Source of the DNA: Bacteroidia bacterium
Lineage (GTDB): Bacteria > Bacteroidota > Bacteroidia > UKL13-3
Direction of reading: 5' to 3'
DNA: 57,630 nucleotides
NCBI GenBank assembly: GCA_021740845.1
Contig: JAIOYZ010000026.1
Span: forward strand, 1-57,630
Shown here: positions 52,847 through 57,630 of the stretch, piece after piece
Numbering within the stretch: position 1 is the first letter of the stretch
Layout of the letters: each line of letters starts with the position of its first letter
Made by a program: the position numbers and the translations under genes
Notes under the pieces: generated by a model
What the model saw: the letters and a program-made list of their open reading frames with translations, nothing else
Databases searched by the model: none
Told to the model about the DNA's origin: nothing

Positions 52847-55192
52847 CTATTTCCTAGCTTTCTTCATTGGGTTTTCGTCATCAAACTGTCCACGACCAAG
52901 AGTCTTAGCTTTGTAAATATCGAAGCGGGAAACTTGTGGTGTGCTTGGCCAAGAATTATTGCTTTCGTTGATATCGGCAGTTTCTTTGTATGGGTCTAAT
53001 AAGATAGATGTTACACGCTTATTCTTGGCAAATACCTTGCTCACTTTGTATTCATTTTTGCGCCAGATATACGCGCTAATATATTCCACTTCTTGTGTGC
53101 CATCTTCGTAATTCCATTGAATAATAATTGGCATCACTAAGCCACCTATATTGCTAAAATTAAGTTGGTAATAGAAATTGTTTTCATACTTCTTTACTTC
53201 TTCAGCATTCATAGGTGTAATTGAACCGAATCTTGGTTCCACCTTTGTTACCGTATCAATTTCTGGTTTGTAGTAATAATAAAAATCGCGCAAGGTGGTA
53301 TCTTGATCTACTAAAAATTGCATGCCGCTTGCTTTGTTTCTTACTCTTGAAATAGGCAAGAAATCATCGTTGGCATTTCTATTTTTTCTTGTTCTTTTGG
53401 TACCTGTTAATTCGCCTTTTGGTTCAGACACGGTAAAAACAGTAACGCTATCTAATGCAATATCAACGGGCTCAATATCGTAAAACCAACCGCGCCAAAA
53501 CCAATCTAAATCCACGCCAGATGCATCTTCCATGGTTCTAAAAAAATCGCTAGGCGTTGGATGTTTAAAGGCCCAACGGCGACTATATTCTTTAAATGCG
53601 TAATCAAATAATTCTCTTCCCATCACTGTTTCGCGCAAAATATTTAAAGCCGTTGCTGGCTTGGCATAAGCATTAGGACCAAATTGATTGATGTTCTCAC
53701 TGTTGGTCATAATGGGTTCTAATTGCTCTTTTGGCAAGCTCATATAATCTGCAATTTTATGCGCTGGTCCGCGAGCCGAAGGATAATTATTATCAAATTC
53801 TTGTTCAGTTAAAAATTGCACAAAAGTGTTTAAACCCTCATCCATCCAACTCCACTGACGCTCGTCGCTATTAATAATCATTGGAAAGAAATTATGACCC
53901 ACCTCATGAATAATTACGCCAATCATGCCATATTTGGTGCGAGAGCTGTAAGTTCCATCTTCATCTGTTCTACCAAAATTAAAACAAATCATAGGGTATT
54001 CCATTCCGTTGGCAGCTTCAACACTTATAGCAGTAGGGTAGGGATAATCAATGGTATGTTTAGAGTAAACGCGAATGGTATGTGCAACAGTTTTGGTAGA
54101 ATAGCGATTATACAAACCATATGCTTCCTTTGGATAATAACTCATGCACATTACCTTTTTGGTAGCAATAGGTTGCATCATTGCATCCCAAACAAATTTA
54201 CGCGAGCTGCCCCAAGCAAAATCTCTTACATTCTCTGCTTTGTATTTCCAGGTTTTGTAATGCTCTGTATCTGGATTTTTCTCTCTAGCCTTTGCCTCCT
54301 CTAAGGTCACCACTTCAATAGGAGCACTTGCTTTTTGGGCTTCGTTCCAACGAGCCAATTGCGCAGGAGTTAAAACCTCTTTTGGGTTCAAACAAACTCC
54401 TGTTGATGCCACCACGTGATCTGCAGGAACGCGCATGCTAACTTCAAAATTTCCAAAAGCCAAAGAGAACTCACCTCTACCTGTAAACTGTTTGTTGTTC
54501 CATCCACCATAATCGTTGTAAACACACATGCGAGGGTACCATTGCGTAATGGTAAAGGTACAATTACTGTCTGAACCAAAACGCTCATAACCGCCCCTGC
54601 CACCAATCTTCATGCGCTCTGGCAATTTGTAATTCCACTTAATGCGAAAGCTTACCTTTTGTTTCGACTTTAATATTTTTGGTAAATCAATGCGCATCAT
54701 AGTCTGGTTGATGGTATAAGGAATTGCTCTACCAAAAGTATCTGTTACCGAAATAATGTTCACCCCATAACCCTCTAAATTTTGCCTTACGTTTAAGCCA
54801 TCTAATTGTCCGTTTGTTAAAGGCAGAGAGATAGAGGAGCCATCAAAGAAATTGCTTTGGGCATTTGGCTGATGTTGGTTTTCATCCAATTGCAACCACA
54901 AATAAGAAAGCGCATCTGGAGAATTATTGGTATAGGTAATTGTTTCTTCACCATTTAAGCGAAGGTTTTTTTCATCTAATTCAGCAGCAATTTTATAATC
55001 TGCCTGCTGTTGCCAATAGCTATGTCCAGGCGCGCCAGAAGCACTGCGGTACACATTGGCATCGGGCAAAATGGTTCCCAATTGCTCAAACTTATTTCCG
55101 TGGTTAGAACTTGGGTTATTGCGTAAATTTTGAGCGAGAACCAGTTGGTTCAAACCGAAAAATAAAAACAGATAAAGGATATATTTTTTCAT
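52847..55192 (-). CDS. M1-family zinc metallopeptidase, secreted
   Basis: 781 aa with signal peptide (KKYILYLFLFFGLNQLVLAQ). The N-terminal beta domain is followed by the gluzincin core: GVIIHEVGHNFFPMIINSDE with HEVGH as zinc site, and WSWMDEGLNTF supplying the third ligand Glu 18 residues later. EAANGMEYPMICF is the GxMEN-like exopeptidase element. No T9SS domain; the C-terminus is basic (RGQFDDENPMKKARK). Periplasmic aminopeptidase inferred. Followed by HupE, 4 bp from its start. Confidence 0.92.
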   Translation of the reverse strand: MKKYILYLFLFFGLNQLVLAQNLRNNPSSNHGNKFEQLGTILPDANVYRSASGAPGHSYWQQQADYKIAAELDEKNLRLNGEETITYTNNSPDALSYLWLQLDENQHQPNAQSNFFDGSSISLPLTNGQLDGLNVRQNLEGYGVNIISVTDTFGRAIPYTINQTMMRIDLPKILKSKQKVSFRIKWNYKLPERMKIGGRGGYERFGSDSNCTFTITQWYPRMCVYNDYGGWNNKQFTGRGEFSLAFGNFEVSMRVPADHVVASTGVCLNPKEVLTPAQLARWNEAQKASAPIEVVTLEEAKAREKNPDTEHYKTWKYKAENVRDFAWGSSRKFVWDAMMQPIATKKVMCMSYYPKEAYGLYNRYSTKTVAHTIRVYSKHTIDYPYPTAISVEAANGMEYPMICFNFGRTDEDGTYSSRTKYGMIGVIIHEVGHNFFPMIINSDERQWSWMDEGLNTFVQFLTEQEFDNNYPSARGPAHKIADYMSLPKEQLEPIMTNSENINQFGPNAYAKPATALNILRETVMGRELFDYAFKEYSRRWAFKHPTPSDFFRTMEDASGVDLDWFWRGWFYDIEPVDIALDSVTVFTVSEPKGELTGTKRTRKNRNANDDFLPISRVRNKASGMQFLVDQDTTLRDFYYYYKPEIDTVTKVEPRFGSITPMNAEEVKKYENNFYYQLNFSNIGGLVMPIIIQWNYEDGTQEVEYISAYIWRKNEYKVSKVFAKNKRVTSILLDPYKETADINESNNSWPSTPQVSRFDIYKAKTLGRGQFDDENPMKKARK

Positions 55193-55196
55193 AATT

Positions 55197-55787
55197 TTAG
55201 GTGGTGAAAGGTAAGATGCGCTCGTAAATCATTTTGCCAGAAAGTAAAATTCCGAGCGAAGAAAAAGCAATGGTACTATATTTATTGGGCAACTTTATGA
55301 GCGATATCAATAGCACAGAAAGCAACAAAAGAAGCAGCACCCAAAGGATTTGCCCCAATTCTAAACCTATATTAAAAGCAAGCAATGGTAAAATAATTTG
55401 GCTGCCTGAACCTAACAAAGAACGCAAGGTTCCAGAGAATCCCAAGCCGTGTATGAGTCCAAAAAAGGTGCTTATGCTATACATCAATTGCCAAGCTAAG
55501 GTTTGGTTTGAACCTAAAGACCAAAGGTTTTGAATGGCTGTGAGAAGGATGGTAATGGCAATGAATAATTCTATCCAAACCGATTTTAAATGCACAAAAC
55601 CCAAGGTGCTTAAAGCCAGGGAAAGGCTATGACCAAGAGTAAAAGCCGTAATTAACCAAAACAAGGATTTGCTTTGTTTCCAAGTATAAGGCGCGGTAAG
55701 CACTAATAGAAACAAGAGATGATCGTATCCATTGATATCTAAAATATGTGTAAAACCCAATTGAAGCCAGATGGAAAAATCCTGCAT
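55197..55787 (-). CDS. HupE/UreJ-like membrane protein
   Basis: 196 aa from MQDFSIWLQLGFTHILDING (55787); a Met nine codons earlier is less likely. Six hydrophobic helices; GFTHILDINGYDHLLFLLVL and FTLGHSLSLALSTLGF carry the conserved His residues of HupE/UreJ_2, thought to bind nickel or cobalt. Divergent from the DUF6702 gene with 21 bp between starts, a conserved Bacteroidota pair with the M1 peptidase. Confidence 0.85.
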   Translation of the reverse strand: MQDFSIWLQLGFTHILDINGYDHLLFLLVLTAPYTWKQSKSLFWLITAFTLGHSLSLALSTLGFVHLKSVWIELFIAITILLTAIQNLWSLGSNQTLAWQLMYSISTFFGLIHGLGFSGTLRSLLGSGSQIILPLLAFNIGLELGQILWVLLLLLLSVLLISLIKLPNKYSTIAFSSLGILLSGKMIYERILPFTT

Positions 55788-55808
55788 GTTTTCTCTACAT
55801 TTGAAAGG

Positions 55809-56321
55809 ATGCAAACTATAAAAAATATTTCAAAACCACTGCTATTCCTAACTGTCATAATTCTTTGTTCATCCTTTGCCACGTCCGTTCATCCTTTTTA
55901 TGTGGGTGTACAGGAGCTGGATTTATCTAGCAAAGACCAAACCGCCAAACTCAGTTGCCGATTATTTATTGACGATTTGCAGCAAGAATTGGTTGAAACT
56001 ACTAAAGAAAAAGTGAACCTACAAAAAGTGAACAAACACAATACGGAATTGCTTTCCAACTATATTTTGAAGCATTACAAAGTAAAGGTTGGTAATAATG
56101 AAATATCCTTTAAGGAACTTGGCTACGAAGTGGTGGAAGAATCTATTTGGTGTTATTTTGAGGGTCGGTTTGAACCAAAAGAGAAAAAAATAAGCATTGA
56201 GAATTCGCTTTTATGTGGAAGCATTTCGCAACAAAATAATTTGGTGCATTGCAGTTACGATGGAATTAAGAAGAGCAGTAAAATGGGTTGTGGGGAGGGG
56301 GAGTTGAGTTTTGAGTTTTAG
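55809..56321 (+). CDS. DUF6702 family secreted protein
   Basis: 170 aa from MQTIKNISKPLLFLTVIILC (55809). After a signal peptide ending SFATSVHPFYVGVQEL it has KLSCRLFIDDLQQELVETTK and YEVVEESIWCYFEGRFEPKE, as in DUF6702 proteins that neighbour HupE. Periplasmic, unknown role. It contains one GGTTTGAACC motif in codons. Confidence 0.8.
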   Translation: MQTIKNISKPLLFLTVIILCSSFATSVHPFYVGVQELDLSSKDQTAKLSCRLFIDDLQQELVETTKEKVNLQKVNKHNTELLSNYILKHYKVKVGNNEISFKELGYEVVEESIWCYFEGRFEPKEKKISIENSLLCGSISQQNNLVHCSYDGIKKSSKMGCGEGELSFEF

Positions 56322-56349
56322 GTTTTGAGTTTTGGGTTTTGGGTTTTGA

Positions 56350-56715
56350 GTTTTAAGAATTCAGAATCCAGAAAGAAGCGAGAAAGGAGAATACAGTGGT
56401 AATGCCCTAAAAGCAAATACTTGCCAGCTGCTAGGTGCCAGCTGCTAGAGGCAAGAGAGTTTTGGATGTTAAGTTTTAAGAATCAAGAAAGAAGCTAGAA
56501 GCGAGAAGCGAGATGCGAGAATCCAGTGATAAAGCCATAAAAGTAAATCCCTGCCAGTTGCTAGGTGCCAGCTGCTAGAGGCAAGAGAGTTTTGGATGTT
56601 AAGTTTTAAGAATCCAGAAAGAAGCGAGAAGCGAGATGCGAGAATCCAGTGATAAAGCCATAAAAGTAAATCCCTGCCAGTTGCTAGGTGCCAGCTGCTA
56701 GAAGCAAGAGAGTTT
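56350..56715. repeat. Tandem repeat, three copies of ~122-130 bp
   Basis: GCCAGCTGCTAGAGGCAAGA marks copies at 56438, 56568 and 56690 (last copy with AGAAGC). Between them are AAGAAGCGAGAAGCGAGATG and ATCCAGTGATAAAGCCATAA. CCAGCTGC and GCTAGG phrases are locally palindromic. A minus-strand frame runs through two copies but only because the unit is a multiple-of-three-like repeat; it has no gene features. 56716-56960 holds further GCTAACAGC-type low-complexity DNA. Confidence 0.85.
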
Positions 56716-56963
56716 AATACCCAAAACAAACCTACAAACCTTCGCTAAAGCTACGGCTTGCAAAGCAAAATTCAAATAAAGGATTAAACGCATAAACGAT
56801 TAAACAAATAAACATCCTCCCAGACCAATACTTCCGTTGAAAATAAAAATAGCGAAAGGCCAAAAGCTAACGGCCAACAGCTAATGGCTAACAGCTTTTC
56901 TCAAAGACCAAACTATCAATGAACAAAAAAATACTCAAAGCAAATTCCAAGTGATTTATCTTG

Positions 56964-57431
56964 TTAAAAAACACCATTAAAAATGGAGCCACCAACGGCA
57001 AATCCAATTAACATTCCAATAGCAACCACTGCATAAAATGCTATACCAATGATAATAAGTACCCCAATAAAATTAAAGTGACTCTTTAAAAATGCCAATC
57101 CTTTGCTTAGTCCTGCGCTGTCTCTTTCAAGGATTGCAGCATGACAATACTTGTAGAATTGTAGTAAATAATAACAAGGAATACCATAAAGGACAAGCAT
57201 GATGGCCATCATAAAAATTAAAGGAATAAACCCAAATGCAGCCCCATTGTTTGATTTAGTAAAGGCAAATACAATTCCAAATATTCCAAATAGTAACATG
57301 ATACCCATCATTACAAAGCCAATAATGGCAATGGTTTTGGCCCATTTGGCCGTTTCTTTAATTTGCACCATTCCATAGGCATCCAATACCATAGAAGGGG
57401 CTTGAGTTGTGTTTGCTTCTTGATTTTCCAT
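56964..57431 (-). CDS. DUF5362-like membrane protein
   Basis: 155 aa from MENQEANTTQAPSMVLDAYG (57431). QIKETAKWAKTIAIIGFVMM and LVLYGIPCYYLLQFYKYCHA, then GLAFLKSHFNFIGVLIIIGI are the family phrases; four membrane helices. Inner-membrane protein, unknown role. Confidence 0.8.
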   Translation of the reverse strand: MENQEANTTQAPSMVLDAYGMVQIKETAKWAKTIAIIGFVMMGIMLLFGIFGIVFAFTKSNNGAAFGFIPLIFMMAIMLVLYGIPCYYLLQFYKYCHAAILERDSAGLSKGLAFLKSHFNFIGVLIIIGIAFYAVVAIGMLIGFAVGGSIFNGVF

Positions 57432-57468
57432 ATATCGAAAATACGTCAAAATTTTTATAGATTTCTAG

Positions 57469-57630
57469 AGTAAAAATTTCAACACACTTATTTTTTCCTT
57501 CGGTTCAAACCAAACCCAAATTATTAGTTATGCCATTTATGATTTGTCTGGAAAATTAATAGGTCAAAAATACGAAAGGAATAGCGGTGATTCTACCCTA
57601 GAAATTAATGTTTCCACTTTAGCTCCGAGC
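57469..57630 (+). pseudogene. T9SS sorting-domain fragment running off the window
   Basis: After a TAG at 57466 the frame is open to the end and reads IISYAIYDLSGKLIGQKYER and LEINVSTLAPS, a type A sorting domain core. No ATG, GTG or TTG start exists in the frame, and the DNA before it is the DUF5362 promoter region, so this is likely a gene tail displaced by rearrangement. Confidence 0.55.

Larger units (their letters stand above)
23403..57511. repeat. Family of 21 short motifs, core GGTTCAAACC (consensus TTGGTTCAAACCGAA)
   Basis: Exact 10-bp cores in either orientation start at 23403, 23756, 24345, 24577, 27456, 28138, 31073, 37660, 38979, 41160, 45098, 45389, 48483, 48650, 49667, 50056, 51769, 55147, 55505, 56167 and 57502. 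They sit both between genes and inside codons, in different reading frames. Most have T's on one side and CGAA or CAAA on the other, so the motif is directional. None was seen in 1-23402. Confidence 0.75.

Noticed and set aside
56469-56729. 86-aa repetitive protein on -
   Set aside because: The frame reads through two units of a DNA tandem repeat and has no start context or relatives.
23403-57511. GGTTCAAACC resembling a tRNA T-arm
   Set aside because: TTCAAAC fits a T-loop, but the stem positions do not pair beyond one or two bases and no acceptor, D or anticodon arms surround any copy.

Overview
The window looks like a chromosome piece from a low-GC Bacteroidota (Flavobacteriales/Chitinophagales-like). 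Support comes from several proteins with type IX secretion (T9SS) C-terminal sorting domains, many lipoproteins with short Bacteroidota-style signals, PAS proteins ending in the SHVVRAPLARM-type motif, DUF6702/HupE and DUF5362 proteins, and REP-like CCCC-nGA-GGGG palindromes between genes. No rRNA, tRNA or CRISPR array was recognised.

Layout. 1-3919: a class III adenylate cyclase (5' end outside the window) and a multi-PAS protein; the PAS gene is bracketed by a ~200-bp direct duplication carrying the 3' end of the neighbouring helicase gene. 4169-22616: a compact defence island. A PLD/SF2/DUF3427 helicase is divergent from a + strand operon (cysteine desulfurase, PLD-SF2 helicase, 72-aa protein, SMC/DndD-like ATPase, 163-aa protein). 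That operon meets, 8 bp apart, a - strand operon of DUF4007 protein (SspB), large AAA ATPase (SspC), PAPS-reductase-like SspD, a 543-aa unknown, an ORC-like AAA ATPase and a PIN nuclease. I read this as an Ssp-type DNA phosphorothioation system: SspA supplies sulfur, SspB/C/D install it, the + strand helicase/ATPase genes are a restriction arm of SspFGH/dnd-restriction type, and the AAA+PIN trio is an apparently additional effector or regulator in the modification operon. 22617-34359: repeat-rich spacer, then housekeeping and envelope genes (amidohydrolase, YcxB-like, aquaporin, DUF805, ECF sigma factor with an inner-membrane/beta-barrel partner, T9SS protein).

34364-42560: seven consecutive single-gene or two-gene cassettes, all on +, each preceded by the same ~90-bp right arm ending in GTTRRRY-like cores, and with cassette ends complementary to their own starts. 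This looks like an integron-type cassette array without an integrase (CALIN-like). Cargo includes a Fic/VbhA-type toxin-antitoxin pair, an internally deleted toxin-like gene with an intact small partner, membrane proteins and unknowns. IS1182-type transposase remnants sit inside two of the spacers.

42681-57630: an ArsR/SRPBCC/VOC operon with a palindromic operator; a copper/redox export cluster on - (redoxin, YHYH protein, multicopper oxidase, MbnH-like dihaem peroxidase, MbnP-like protein); small lipoproteins; a wrecked PIN toxin-antitoxin locus fused to a truncated serine hydrolase; an M1 peptidase; HupE/DUF6702; tandem repeats; DUF5362; and a T9SS-domain fragment at the right edge.

A 10-bp core GGTTCAAACC (consensus TTGGTTCAAACCGAA) was found 21 times between 23403 and 57511 and never in the first 23.4 kb, which includes the whole defence island. 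It behaves like an uptake- or genome-marking sequence that the island lacks.
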